Source: Pyropia haitanensis
Taxonomy: Eukaryota > Rhodophyta > Bangiophyceae > Bangiales > Bangiaceae
Direction: 5' to 3'
DNA: 64,000 nucleotides
Assembly: GCA_008729055.1 (NCBI GenBank)
Contig: SDUX01000004.1
Location: 2,606,172 to 2,670,171 of the forward strand
Below are positions 40,895-53,158 of the stretch, piece by piece. The position numbers and the translations under genes were made by a program. Under the pieces are notes generated by a model that saw nothing but the letters and a program-made list of their open reading frames with translations, was not told where the DNA came from and searched no databases. How positions within the stretch are numbered: position 1 is the stretch's first letter; the number at the start of each line of letters is the position of its first letter.

Positions 40895-42387
40895 GGTCGC
40901 CCGTGTTAGGAAGCCCGCACGCCCAGGGGTACCCACGGCCGGGCGACGCCACGGCGTGTGTCAGCGCCCCAGTCAGACAGCAGCGGCTGGAGGTAGATAG
41001 AGACAATGAGGGGACAGAATGGGGGACAAGGGGCATCACACCCGACTCGATGAGCTACCGGTTCAAGGCAGGGTGCAACGGGAGCGCAATAGTGCAGCTA
41101 CGAACACAGAGGCGTGGCGCGGCGACCCGCGAGCGGTGACGGGGTTGCGTCTCGCGGAAACGCGGGCAGCGTCCCGCACCAAAGTAGGCGGCAATCGAAA
41201 GAGTTGCTCCTACTGACGAGTTTTCTTCATGCTTGTATGCTAAAGAACTATATAGTTTCCAAATAAACCTCAGTCAGGGATTGTGCAATTATTTCTGATG
41301 TCTCACATTCTGATCAAGTACTTGTGCTTTTGATCGCGATCGCGGAGAACCGTCGTCGGCGATCGCCGTAAAAGCGCGTCTTCGTGTGGTAGCGACCTGC
41401 AGCACGCGGGCAGGTGTTTCTGCTGACGTCTCGCATCTCGTCGGGAAGGCTTATGATGATGGTCCGTTGGTCAGCCATGATCAGTCCGAACGCAGCGATT
41501 GCAGTGGTGCTTGTGCATTCGGCTGGACTGCGCGTTGCGTGACCGACCCTCTTTGTTGCCGTTGTGTTATGGCGCTTGGCTTGGTACGTGACCGCTGCCC
41601 TCTCCGAGTTGCTGCTCCCTCCTGCTGTCGCTACGGGCGTGATTGAATCATTCCTCCTCACGACGGTCGTATGACATGTCGGCCTTAACCACCGATTGCC
41701 CCGTGATTCGACCTGGAGCCTTGTGCATTTCTGATCCGTACGCAGCGGGACCGGTGTTGCGATCCTTGGACGGCGGCTACCCCCCTCCCATCCCTCGCCA
41801 CTTCCGTGCTGGGTTCTTGTGTCCATTGCCTGTGGTATTGTGGTCTCACACACTCGGTTGCGGTGTATTTTGCGGTTGGTCTCGCTGCGTGTCCGCTGTT
41901 TCATGATGTTTAGTTGGCTTCTGGCTTGGTTTGGTTGGTCTGCCTCCAGTATGTGCCGCGCGTGTTGAGCTCGACCCGTGTGGGTGTTGTTGTCCTGCCT
42001 TTGTGAGCGGCTATCTTGGATGTGCCCCTCCGGCGGTTTCTTCGTGTACCCGAGCTTGCACCTGATACTTTCTGTGAGAGCACGCTGCGGGCACTTTCTA
42101 GTCGTGTTCGGGGACATCGGCCGCGGGACGCGATGCTATTTTGTGCAGGAGAGGCACACACATACCGTTCGTTCTCTGAGTACCGGATAATGTTCATGCT
42201 GTTCTTTCTATCGTACTTCTATGGGCGCCGTCCATGAGTCACTGTGGCGTCCGCCTGTTTACGTTAGGTCGAACACGCATGCTCACCGCCGCCGTCTCGG
42301 CCAAGCAGTCCCGCCTGTCTATCTACACGGCTGTGCCACTTCACAACGACAAAAGAAATAAATACACGATCGCGCAGCCCCGTACGC
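40895..42387. other. Intergenic region, lower GC than the genes around it
   Basis: About 1.5 kb between the start of the guanylyltransferase gene and the end of the zinc-finger gene. Open frames such as 41314-42117 (minus) have basic, repetitive-free but unfamiliar translations without domains. I regard them as chance. The part near 42388 is likely the 3' untranslated region of the zinc-finger gene. Confidence 0.5.
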
Positions 42388-44151
42388 TCACCACAGCTCG
42401 GCGTAGCCGCCCCCGTCAGCACCCAACGCGGACAGCGAACAGAGAGGCGACAGCAGCAATCCATCCTTGCTGCTGCTCAGCCCGCCCCCGTTGCCACCGA
42501 CGCCGCCGCCGCTGCCGGCCAGCCACCCCACGCCCGCACCGAGAGCGTGGTCCTCCCCCCCCACCCCCCCACTGCCCACGGTGCCCGTCGACCACCAGCC
42601 ACCGCTGCCGAAGGGTGTTGCCGGCGCACCCGCGTCGGCGGGCAGGGGCGAGAAGAGGCCCCACCGGGCGCCCAGGTCCGCCTCCACCGCCGCGGCCACA
42701 CCCGCAGAGGCGGCGCCCGCGGCTGGCGGCGGCGGACAGCGGCCGTCGGCGGCGGGCCCACCGCCGCTGCCGCTGCCGCCGCCGCCACCGCCCTCGTCTG
42801 CGTCCGCGGCGGTCGCGAGGAAGGCGATGGGCATCGCCGCAAAGCCCGTTGCCGGGTCCAGAATCATGCCGGGGAGAGGGTCGGCCGTCAGGGAAAGGCC
42901 ACCGCCCCCACTCCCCAGCGGATAGGTCGTGACACCCGCCACTTCCGGTGCCCCTGTCACTGCCGGCCATGCGCTGATGATGGGCGTCGCCGCCGGCGCG
43001 GCGAGCGCGACGCCGTCTCGTTGTGTGGACACGACCGCAGCTGGTGCGAGCGCCGGTTGCGAACCCGCAGCGGCAGTATGCCATCCAGCCCCTCCGCCCC
43101 CCGCGCCGCCACCTCCGCCGCGCCCACCACAGCTGCTAGCCGAGGTGGCGCCGTCGTGCCTTGCCACCGCCACCGACACCGACGCTGGCAAAACGGCGAC
43201 ATTAGGAGCAAAGCCGACGGGTGCCGCCCCGGTGGCGCGGACGCTTCCGCGGTGGCCACCGACCGTGTGGCCGCTGCCCGCCGCCACCGCCGGAGGTCTG
43301 TCAGCTGTGCAAAAGGGCGTCGTAGGGGTCGGCGGTGGGACATCCCCGGGCACACCGGGAGGGGCTGACAGCGCGCCAAGGACGGCCGCCACCTCTGCCG
43401 CGGTCGGGTGGCGCAGGTCCGGGGAAGGTGGGGCAGCGTCGGCTGGGACATCGGCAAGGCCCGCGCCGTCCCCCCTGCTGGCATCATCTCTGGCACCGGA
43501 AGAGACTGGCCGCCGCCGTCGAGCGGGCCGCCGTCCGCTGCCGGGCCCGCTCGCGACTGACGCCGCCGCGGTTACCAGCGATGCGCCCGCACTGGAACGG
43601 ACGCCCTCCCCCGCGCGGCCGCCGGCCTTGCCGATGCGGCCCGACGCGCGGCTGGGCCCCCCCGACGCGGCCGCGGCCGACGGGGAGGCGGCGCGCAATT
43701 GGCCGCGGCCCTTGCCCTTTGTGGCAGCAGCAGCCGTTGTAGCTGCCGGTAACGCGGCCTTGTCCCCACCCTCTGCCGCCGTCGCCGCCACCGCCGCCAC
43801 GGTAGCCTTGCCACCGCCCGCCGCGGCCTTGACAGCGCTGCCCCCCGGCCGGTGTGCGTGGGCGGCGTGGAAGGACGCCGACGACTTCCACTTGAACGCC
43901 CGCCCGCAACCATCGACGGCACACACATACGGCCGTTCACCCGTGTGCAACCGGTGGTGCACGCGAAGGTTGGTGCGCTTGGTGAACCGCCGCCCACAGG
44001 TGGCGCACGGGAAGGCGCCTGCGCCCAGCGGGGTGGGCGGCGGCGGCGTCGTGGGCGAGGATGCGGAGGCAGGGGAGACGGCACGATCAGAGGTGAGGGG
44101 TGGGGCGTGCTCAGGGGTGGGGGGGGTGGGGGGGGGAGTCCGCGGTGGCAT
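42388..44151 (-). CDS. C2H2 zinc-finger protein with two fingers, 587 aa
   Basis: The ATG at 44151 (MPPRTPPPTPP) is chosen because upstream sequence in the same frame loses coding character. Two adjacent C2H2 fingers lie at residues 49-100. Finger 1 has C49, C52, H65 and H69 (FPCATCGRRFTKRTNLRVHH). Finger 2 has C77, C82, H95 and H100 (YVCAVDGCGRAFKWKSSASF). They are joined by the classical HTGERPY linker. The rest is Ala/Gly/Ser/Pro-rich with basic patches (GRRPARRRRPVSSG) and no other domain. It is probably a nuclear DNA-binding regulator; the target is unknown. Single exon. Long Gly runs such as near 42780 are encoded by G tracts. Confidence 0.8.
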   Translation of the reverse strand: MPPRTPPPTPPTPEHAPPLTSDRAVSPASASSPTTPPPPTPLGAGAFPCATCGRRFTKRTNLRVHHRLHTGERPYVCAVDGCGRAFKWKSSASFHAAHAHRPGGSAVKAAAGGGKATVAAVAATAAEGGDKAALPAATTAAAATKGKGRGQLRAASPSAAAASGGPSRASGRIGKAGGRAGEGVRSSAGASLVTAAASVASGPGSGRRPARRRRPVSSGARDDASRGDGAGLADVPADAAPPSPDLRHPTAAEVAAVLGALSAPPGVPGDVPPPTPTTPFCTADRPPAVAAGSGHTVGGHRGSVRATGAAPVGFAPNVAVLPASVSVAVARHDGATSASSCGGRGGGGGAGGGGAGWHTAAAGSQPALAPAAVVSTQRDGVALAAPAATPIISAWPAVTGAPEVAGVTTYPLGSGGGGLSLTADPLPGMILDPATGFAAMPIAFLATAADADEGGGGGGSGSGGGPAADGRCPPPPAAGAASAGVAAAVEADLGARWGLFSPLPADAGAPATPFGSGGWWSTGTVGSGGVGGEDHALGAGVGWLAGSGGGVGGNGGGLSSSKDGLLLSPLCSLSALGADGGGYAELW

Positions 44152-47100
44152 GACGGCGACAGAAAGGGGAAGGCGGGGGGCGTTGAACGATGGGAAGGGG
44201 CGAAAGAGGGTGGGGTGCGCTGCCAATGGAGGCGGCGTGGTCAGCGTGCGCAGAGGGGGCGCAGAAGATGGTGGCAGGCGAGCGGCACCACGGCAGCGCG
44301 CAGTGCTCGGGCGGCGCACCCCGTGGTGAGCAGCGGCGGCGCAGCGGCGGACGCAGCAGGGGCGGGTCGAGGCGGCCGGGGCGCCCCGCGTCGCCGGGGT
44401 GCACGGCAGCCGATAAGTCCGACGCGCACGCCTCCACCGGTGCGAGCCGGCCGACCGCCGCGGAAGCCACGCCCGCCCGCCCCGCCTTGGCCAGCGCCGG
44501 CTTGCACGCTTGAGAAACAGGGTGGGGCCACTGGTGCCGCGCACCCCCACAACCCGCGGCGGTGCGTCGGGCACATGCACACGAAAAAAAGCAAGCGCAA
44601 GGGAGCTGCTTGTCCCTCCACCCCCTCCTCCCCCTCCTCTCTCCAGCCAGCCTGGGCAAGGAGCCTGATGCGGGCACCGCCGCCGCCGCCGCCGCCACCA
44701 CACCCCCTCCACCCACCGCGGGCAGCGGCCAGCGCGCCCTCTGGAGCGCGCCCGCCCGCCAGGCCTCGCGGGGTCGCGTCGCCACGAGCGCCGCCCCGGC
44801 TGCGCCGCCCCCCGATCCACGGAGACGGAGCCTGTAGGTGGCCCCGGGCTGGCGCTCGCCCCGCACCCACCCACAACTCTCCGGCTCCCCCGCCGCGACT
44901 ACCCGCGCCGCCGCGCGCCACGCGGGTCGCTGTCTAGGAGAGCCCCCGCTGCCGCCGCCGTCGCCCCCGCCGCCGCGTCTCGGCCACCTGCCGCGGACGC
45001 CAAGAAGCCCCCGGTGCGCCTTGGTGAGCGCGCCGCAGCCAACGGGGCGGCGTGCCGGCCGGAGCGCCGAGGCACCCGCGGCTCGCAAGACTTCCTGCGC
45101 TCCTCCCGCGGCAACCCCCCCGAGCACGCGCCTCTCTGTGCCTGCGGGACGTGTACCCCTGCAAGGCCGGCACGGCACGGACGGGCTGCGGGGAGGCGCG
45201 CCCTCCCCGACCACCGCTTGACGACGGGGCCCCGGCACCAGCGGCTCTGGGGGAGCGGGTGAGGCGGGGGCGGAGAGGAAGGAGGGCGGGGGGGAAGAGG
45301 AGGGGAAGGGGGGGTAGTAATGAGTGTCGGCCGGCGGCCGTCGGCCCGACGGTCCGTGACAAGAGGGCTGCCTGCCGGAACTGCGCGCTCGTGCGTCGTG
45401 GCGGACCGCTCCTTCGGCGGGCCGCCGCCGTTGACTCGGCGGAGGCTGGTGGCGGGTGGGTCTTCCGGGCGGTCGCGGCGGCGGCGGCCGCCGCCTCTGC
45501 GCCGCGGCGGCGGCGCTTCGCTCACAAAGGTACCGCGCCTCTTTGGCAGGCACACGGGGGAACCGCGGCAGACGTGACGCTACAGGGCGGCGGCGCTCTA
45601 CACGGCGGCCCGGTGGCGCCTCCTCCACCCCACCCCTCGCCCCCCCTGGTCCGCGTCGTCAAACCGCCCCCCCCCTCCCCGCTCGAACAGACAGGCCCGT
45701 GCGGAGACGCGGCGGGGTAAGAGCAGCCGCGGCGGCCACGCCCGCGGGTCACGCCAACGGGCGCCGCGGGACGGCGCAGACAGGGTGGAGCGCGGCGGAG
45801 CGCGGCGGGCTCCAGGGAGCAGGCTGGCAGGGCGGGGTCGAGCGGGGTGGGGGTGGAGTCGGGTAGGGGGGGGGAGTTGGGGGGGGGGGCGGGGCTCTGG
45901 GTAGGGAGGAGCGCGGGGGTCTCTCTGGCCCACCATGCACCAGGCGGGGCGATGGGGGCGATGGCGGGGAACGAGGAGGGGAGGGGGAAGAAGCGAGGCG
46001 GCGAGGATGGAAGCGGAGGCGTGGGGGCGACGGGGGCGAGGGCAACGCCAGCCGCCGGAGGCCGCCGACGACGGCGGTGGTGGGACGTGGAGACCGCCGC
46101 CGCCCCCCGCGTACGTGCGCGGTGCTTCTCAAGGGGTAGAGGGCAAGCAAGGGTGGGGCGCGTCCTGGGGGGACCGCCCCTGCAACAGCCGCCGCCGCCG
46201 CCGCCGCTGCACCCGTGTCAGGGCGGCGCCACGCGCCGAGGTCGCCCGCCTCCCACGGGTCGAATCTGTCTGCTGGCGACCGGGGGAACGGTCGCCTGGC
46301 AAAGCGGGCGGCCATGCTCTTGCGTAGTATCCCCCCCACCCCCCTTCCCCACAACCGCCGCCCCCCCCCCCCCCCAACTACCCGGATCCAGGCGATGCGG
46401 CAGGCACGGTCGCGACAGACACGCCGGCCGTTCCTCGGACCCACGTTGCGGGAGAGCGGCCAAGCGCGTGCCCTTCCCCTCCCGTCGCGGTCGGGACGGG
46501 GCGTCACCAACCGCCATCGCCGCCGCAACGGCCGGCCGTGACGGGTCGTGGCGGGGGGTTGGCATCCCGGCCGGCGGGGGGGGTGGGGGAGGCGGGTGGC
46601 GGACCGGAGGAGGGGGGAGAGGGGGGGGGGCAGCCTGGCGGGCAGGAGGGCGGGAGGGGAGGGCAGCGGGCCGAGGGCCAACCGCTGTGACACCGAACCG
46701 CGAGCCGTGGCGGGAGGCGGCGCTACGGTGCACGCGCGACAGCCACGAGAGGCGCCGGGCGTGCGGCCACCACGGCGGTGCAAGGGACCGGCTCAGACCA
46801 GAAAAACCTACCGCTACCGTGGCAGACACAGGCCGCCAGGCCGGGCGACGGTGACTCAACGCCGCCCCAACCCCCCCACGCACCCCGCGGTTGGCGGGGA
46901 GGCGGCCGACGGCGGGTTCAGCCACCGAGGCGCACGGCGGACATGACGGCCCGCCCGCTTGTCACCCGTGGTGGGCAGATGAACGGCCAAAAGGCCATCC
47001 ACCCAGTCTGAGCCGGCGCGTGAATGTGCGCCGAGGCAGACCAAGGGGGGGGGGGGCCCCGGCAGGCACTGCGGCGCGACAAATCGGTGAGAGGGGGGGC

Positions 47101-47910
47101 GGGCGGGCGGGGGGGGGAGGGGGGGAGGCCAGGCCGGAAGAAGGGGAAGGCCAGGCGGGGTGGGGGACCAAGAAGGGGGGCCCTTTCGCGTATCACGCCC
47201 CATCCCTCGCCAGTCGAGCATGTCCCGCATGCAACGGCCACCGATCCGCGCGCCATCCTGTCCAGGTGTTATGACAGCAAAAGGGGGTGATGCATTCAGG
47301 AATGATCATCTTGCGCTGGCATGATTCACGGCTCAGAGGTTGAACCTGTGCAGTTTCCGTACAACCCCATGTCACTTCCAAAGATAGATCTACATATTCA
47401 TGTATTTCAAGCAGAATGTTCTTGGGGACAACAGACAGAGAGGCGTGTCATTGGCTCAGATGTCAATATTTGCCGTTTCTTGTTACCAGTCCATACATTT
47501 TGGGATATTCAAGCAGAGTCGACAGGCGCGGTCGTGGAATCCCAAGACGACATTCCTCGTGGTTACAATTTTGACTAATGTGATACGTTGACGACGTTAC
47601 GGCCCCAAGCCTTGACCTGGGATGCTGCACCTTCGGGGCCCTGACGCTTGCTAGTTGTCTCTGCAGCACGATACCTGGGTCCCTCTTCCTGCGCTGGCGG
47701 AGGCGTATCAACATGGTGCTCATACCTCCCAGGTTAGACTCCCTTGGCGGTACGTTGCTGTGGTCGCTAGGATGTTTTCTTCTGTGAGCTGTACGCGGCA
47801 ACCAGACAGACGCGTGGCCGCGGGCTTGGCGCTATGGCTTGGGAGGCTGACCACCCGGCCGGCGCGTGCCTCGCTGTCGCCTCCTTGACCGGGCGTGGGG
47901 CCCTGCAGGG
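44152..47910. other. GC-rich stretch with unresolved coding content
   Basis: Long open frames occur on both strands because stop codons are rare in this composition. Protein-like segments appear on the minus strand near 46125-46320 (RPFPRSPADRFDPWEAGDL, ending at a GTACGC site). On the plus strand they appear near 45560-45715 and 45950-46110. Splice-like signals exist on both strands, and the palindromic GTACGTGC at 46112 could serve either. 44152-44900 is probably the leader of the zinc-finger gene. 47193-47650 is a lower-GC island with no recognisable gene. I could not assemble a credible model. Confidence 0.4.
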
Positions 47911-48399
47911 ATGTGGCTCACCATGTTTGCCATTGCTGTTCTCGCTACCGCGGTGGTGAGTGGCGCGTGCGGCCTCGTGGCGGGCCTCCTGTTCCTGTCG
48001 CCGCCGAGGACACACGCCGGTCGGTCCGCGACCACGTCACACGGCGGCGGCCCCTCCGCGGCGGGCGCGGCCGTCCCCGCTCGTGGCGCCGAGGCCCCGC
48101 CGCGACTGCCTGGCGGGCCGCCATGCACGCCCTTCCGCCCCGTGTCGTGGCGACACACTCATCCGCTGCTCTTCGCGGCCGTGTCGATTGGAGGGGGCGT
48201 TCTCGTTGCGGCGGCGGCTGGGGCGGTGACAGCTGGCGTCGTTGGCGCCCTCCCCGCCTTCTTGCTGGCGATCGCGCACGCCAATGTGACGGAGGGGGTG
48301 GTGGCCATGTCGCGCTCCGCGGCGATTGCATGGGGGGTTGTGCTCGCTGGCTTCGTGTTGGCCCTCAATACGGGCATGTTTCGGCATGTCAGCTACTAA
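47911..48399 (+). CDS. Small hypothetical membrane protein, 162 aa
   Basis: The start is ATG at 47911 (MWLTMFAIAVLATAVVSGAC), chosen because it opens a hydrophobic segment; the frame upstream is not coding-like. There are three predicted membrane segments: residues about 3-28, about 82-112 (LFAAVSIGGGVLVAAAAGAV, followed by TAGVVGALPAFLLAIAHA) and about 133-152 (AIAWGVVLAGFVLALNTGMF). A polar Pro/Gly/Arg loop at about 30-75 separates the first two. I recognise no family. Codon use is GC-rich like its neighbours. A CCCTGCAG acceptor-like site just before the ATG suggests an intron in the 5' leader. Its stop lies 204 bp from the kinase stop; the two genes are convergent. Confidence 0.6.
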   Translation: MWLTMFAIAVLATAVVSGACGLVAGLLFLSPPRTHAGRSATTSHGGGPSAAGAAVPARGAEAPPRLPGGPPCTPFRPVSWRHTHPLLFAAVSIGGGVLVAAAAGAVTAGVVGALPAFLLAIAHANVTEGVVAMSRSAAIAWGVVLAGFVLALNTGMFRHVSY

Positions 48400-48603
48400 A
48401 CGCTTTTGGGAGGCGCAATCGCGGACCGTCAGCGCGGCACTCACGAGCCGGTTGGTCAAGAGTGGTCAAGAAAGAAGCCTGCACCGTATCTCCTTTGTCC
48501 ACCCACGTCCTACGGTGCAGGGGCGATACGCAAAAGGGAGCACGGCCGAAAAAAAACGCCGTTCTCCACACGGCCCAGTCGGGTATGAATCAGTAACGAG
48601 GAC

Positions 48604-51600
48604 CTACCTCCACGGCTTGGAGCTGGGCGAGGGGCCCACTACCGCGTCTGGTGCCGATGCGCGGAACTTGGCCACGACCTGGTCGTAAAAGCCACGCAGC
48701 TGCGCCGGCGTCAGATCCGAGGCGCGACCCTTTGACATCACCACCACCGTCCGCGCCAGCCGCGGGGAGGGCGCCTTGCTTCGCCGGGCGCTGCTGCCGC
48801 TGCTGCTACCCCCGCCGCCGCCGCCGCCGCCGCCGCCCACGTCCGCACCTTCCCGGTCAATGGGCTCAAAGTAGATCTTGATCGGCCACTCGTTCTTCTG
48901 GTTGGGCAGCGAACACCGCAGCTTGCTGTGCCCGCCGTCCGTGCGGCTGAGCACGTCGCAAAAGAGGTCATCCACCAGCAGACGGCCCACGGTGGTCATG
49001 CACCGGTCGCGGGACATGGCCGACTCAAACACCAGACCGCTGCTGTTGCCCACCGACACGCCCACCGTGGCCGCGGCAGCCGCGGCGCCCGGCTCAGCCG
49101 CGGTCCTCGGCGCAAAACCGAGGCGCTTGAGGCCCTTGACGGCAAGGGCGGTGGGCGCCGCGACGGCGCCCGCACTCAGCTGGGATCTGGCGCTGCCGTC
49201 CCGGGAGCCGCCGACGAGGCGGCCCCACGAAAAGCTCGAGTCGTGACTCTCCGACTGCCCGTGACGCACCACCCGGGACGAGAGCAGGGAGCTCAAGATC
49301 GAACCGCCCTCCGGCTCAGCGTGCGCGCCGGTGCCGCCGCCGGGCCCGTGCGTTGCGGGAGCCGCCGCGCTAGGGCGTGGCCGCTGCGTCACCACGGATT
49401 CACAAGATGCAGAAGCCCCAGGCACACTCGTGAGCGGCACACGGTCCGCGCCCGCATCGCTCCGCTGCATCAGGCGGCCGCGAACAGCGACAGTCCCGAC
49501 AATGTCCGCAGCGTCCGTAGATACACGACCCGCCACAAGCCCGCCACCAGCCACAGATGGTGCACCCACCGGCGACGCAGTGGAAGGCACCGGTAATGCC
49601 GTCTCATCATCATGTTCAAAACGCGCTGGGTCCCGCACCACGGACTTGGTGACCGCGAACCGGGTCGCCGGGGGCGCGCCGCGATTGATGGCCACAGGTG
49701 CGCCGGCAGCGCCGCCGCCCCTCCCTGGCCTGGCAGGTAAAGCGACAGCGTCCACTGCGGTCGTCCCAGCACCGGCCGCCTCGGCGGGGAGCGCGTCCCC
49801 ACGGAAGAAGACGCTGGAGGTAGTGACTATCACGGGTGCACAGGAGCCTTGGTCCGAAAGAGGGCTGCCGCCAGTACGTGCGTGCGGTGTTTGTCGTGGG
49901 GCCGGCGGACGACTGCTGGCGCCGGGCAAGGACAGCGAAACGGCCGATACGCCGTCCAACAGTTCGTCGCCTACCTTGTCTGGCGACACTTCGGTAATTT
50001 CGTCGTCGCTCAGGGAGAGCGCCGCCAGGGCTCGCTCCTGCTGGCGCACCTGCTTGGCAATGCGCTCCGCCGCAGTGACCCGCTCGGCCGCCGCCATTGC
50101 CGCAACGCTGGAGCTTGTCCGCGGCAGCGTCGGCTGCGAGACGCCCTCCACATGGGCCAACGACCCCCTCGCCGATGCCGTCGGGCTCGACTCGCCCACA
50201 GCGTCCAGCGCCGCGTCGTCCACCTGGGTGACTCGCACCCCAGAGGACGAGTAGAGCGTGGAACGAGCCCGCTGCGAAGGGGAAGTACCACTTCCGCTCC
50301 CAAGCGTACTCGGTCCCCGGTCCGGGGGCCTTCTACCCAGGTCCGACACGCCTCGGGATGGCTGACCCGCAGGGGGGTTGGCGTTGAGCACCCGGCCCCA
50401 TTCCTCGTTCAGCTCCTTGTGGTCAAAACGAGGGGCTGTGTCTGCAGCGCTGCTTGCGTGATCCACAGGCGGCGAATACCCTGGTAAAGACTCCGCAGCA
50501 GGCGTGGTGTTGGTGGTGCAAACGGACGACGGGGAGGATGCAGACGGGGAGGCAGACGAATCCGACGGATGTTGCTGTCGCCCGCCGGTTGATGCCAAGG
50601 GGGAATGCTCCAACGGCGACGCAGGGTGCTTCCATAGATCCAACAGCTGCTTGAGCGCGCCCAGCTGCTCGTCCGATACGGGCACGGGGGTATGTGCGTC
50701 GGCACCGTCGCCGCCCATAGCCTTCTCCCATGCGTCGAGAGCCTGACGCGCGGCAATGACAAGCTCACTCGGCGCCGAGGGTGCCCCGCGCACCATCGGC
50801 CGTGACGGAGCGACCGTCGGCACCGCGTGGTCCGGCTCCTCCGATGGATCCTCGGCCGTCAGGGAGAACATGGACGCCCGCACCCGAGCTAGCGCGCGTT
50901 GGGTGGCCACCCGCCTCAGTGGCGGCTGTGCTCCCGCCGCCGCGGCCCGAGGTCGGTCTGAGCTGGTCCGAGGAGCAGCCCCCCCAGCGGGCGGAGAGGC
51001 CGTCACAGCACCTTCGCCTGGCTGACCATCCCGGAGCTCAGCAGACGACTTCGATGGCGTCGGGGAAGGGTCACAGAGGCGAAGGAGACTCTGGAATTGA
51101 GAGGATGGTCGCCCTGGCCCCTGCTGCGTGGCCGCTGCCGACCCAGTCGCAGGCGGAGCATCAGCTACAACGCCCTGGATTTGACGTTGCAACGGCGTGG
51201 GCGGTGGCGGCCCATCGTCATCATCGAAAAGGGCGTCCAGATAGTCTGCACCAACTGCAGCAGGCCCCCCAGTCGCCAAGGAAGTGTCCACAGACGGCGC
51301 AGCAGCCTCGGCAGCGGACGGGTCGTCCAAAGGCCCGTCCGCAGAAAAAAGGGAGTCCAGGTAGTCTGCGCCGACCGCGGCAGAGCCGCGTGTGGCCGAG
51401 GAATTATCCGCAGACGGCCCGGCAGCCGTAGCAGCGGCTGGTGGGTGATCCGGTGGGCCGACAGCAGGAATGTACCGAGACGAGCGGGCAATCAGCAGCT
51501 GCAGCTGGCCAATGGCCTCCTCGGTCTCCTTCTTCTCTGCAAAGCTCAGCCGAAGGGAGGGGGCCGGCGGTGGTGGTGGCGCCGGGCGCGACGGCGTTGC

Positions 51601-53158
51601 GGACGACGCCAAAGACGCAGAAGCAGATGAGAGCGCCGACCCGGTGCTGCCCAGGTTGCCAGACCCGCGCCGCTCCCCGGGGCGCCGCTTCCGCCGGCCG
51701 CTACGTGCCCGGTACCAGTGATGGCTGCGAATTTGCTTGGCAGACAGCCGCCGCGCGGGCGACTTGGTCAGCAGCTTCTCGATCAGGTCCACCGCGTCGG
51801 CGGAAATCCGCTCTGGATACTCCACGGCCGCCGTCTGGATCTTGTCAAAAAGCATCTCCAGCCGGTCGTCGTCAAAAGGCAGCTTCCCACCCGTGAGCAT
51901 GAAGAAGAGGATGACGCCCAGGGCCCAGCAGTCCACCTTCTCTCCAGAGTAGCCCGCGCCCGCGTGGCTGATGATTTCCGGAGCAATGTACGTGGGCGTG
52001 CCACACTGCGTGGTCAGCAGGTCGGTCGTCGAGTCCACGCCTTTGATGCCAGACACACCAAAGTCCGTGATGAAGATGTGGTCGTCATCAGACCGGAGGA
52101 GGATGTTTTGCGGCTGCGTGGACCGGACCAAGAAGACACCGTACACACCAACAACACGTCAAACCCAGAGGGGGAGGAGCACCGAGACTCAATACGCCAA
52201 TGTCAGCAGCAGCGCGTGACCAACGCACCACACCCACGCAAAGCACCTGGAGTCGTCACCCATCGTACTGTCGCACACACACCGCAGGCAACGGTGGACC
52301 TGCCAAGCCATCCGCCCTGAACCCCGGCACCGTACCTTCAAGTCCCGATGGTACACCCGCCGCTCATGGCAGTGCACGACCCCGTCAACAATGTGCCGAA
52401 AGTAGTTGCGGGCCTTATCCTCGCTCATGCTCACGCCCGCCCGCTCCGCCTCCGCAATATGGTGCTCCAAGTCCGACCCGTGCACCAGGTCCATGATGAC
52501 GTACAGGCGGGTGGAGGAGGACAGCACCCGGTGCAACGACACGATATTCTTGTGCCGCAGCGCCTTCATGATGGCCACCTCCCGCCGCACCGAGACGGTC
52601 AGGTCCTTGTTGCGGATGTCATCCTTATTCATCACCTTGACGGCCACCTCCGCGCCGGTGGGCTCGTGGACCGCCACCTTGACGCTGCAGCGCGGCGTCC
52701 ACGCAGACCAGTCCATCCAGCACGTCCAAGCGCCACCAAAACAGAGGGCAAGGAGCGCCGGCCAGAGTGTTGGGTCAGTGAGCGCCTACACGTACATCCG
52801 ACAGGTACACTCGCCACGGCCGGTGAGCGCTTGCGCCCCCTTGTCGCACTGCCAAGGAGCCCGCATTGCCGACACGCCTTGCACGGATCTGGCCCACCCT
52901 ATCCCCCCCCCCCCCCCCGCCCGCACAGCAGCCGCGCGAAAACCACACACCCGCGCGCCAGCCTCCACGACGCGCCCGCGCCAGACCACACACACCCGCC
53001 CCCAAGCGAGCCCGCTCCCCACCCCCCCCACCCCCCCCCCCCCTCCCCGCAGCGCAGCTGTGCACAGCCCGCCCGCCACCCATCCCACCCACGTACCGCC
53101 CAGACGCGCCCTCCCCGATCGTCTGCAGCAGCAGGTAGTCGCCCACGCGGCTCGTCAT
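48604..53158 (-). CDS. Ser/Thr protein kinase of the CAMK/SNF1-like group with a long C-terminal extension, 1306 aa
   Basis: Exons are 53158-53097, 52684-52336 and 52113-48604 (3921 nt). Donors are GTACGT and GTACGG; both acceptors end GCAG. The kinase domain fills residues about 8-270. It has the glycine loop GEGASGRV (15-22), VAVK with K37, HRDLKPQN (133-140, split by intron 2 after K137), DFG at 154-156, and CGTPTYIAPE in the activation segment. All catalytic residues are present. Residues about 290-1160 are a low-complexity Ser/Ala/Pro linker. The last 140 residues (RCMTTVGRLLVDDLFCDVL, then LRCSLPNQKNEWPIKIYFEP) resemble a KA1-type membrane- or inhibitory domain; this is tentative. The domain order recalls AMPK/MARK/Chk1 kinases. 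The natural substrate is unknown. Confidence 0.9.

Noticed and set aside
41314..42117. 267-codon minus-strand frame
   Set aside because: No domain and unusual composition; probably chance in intergenic DNA.
46258..46320. Plus-strand RICLLATGGTVAW, resembling the asparaginase LATGGTIA motif
   Set aside because: The residues after the motif do not fit the family, no continuing exon could be joined in phase, and the opposite strand reads at least as protein-like.
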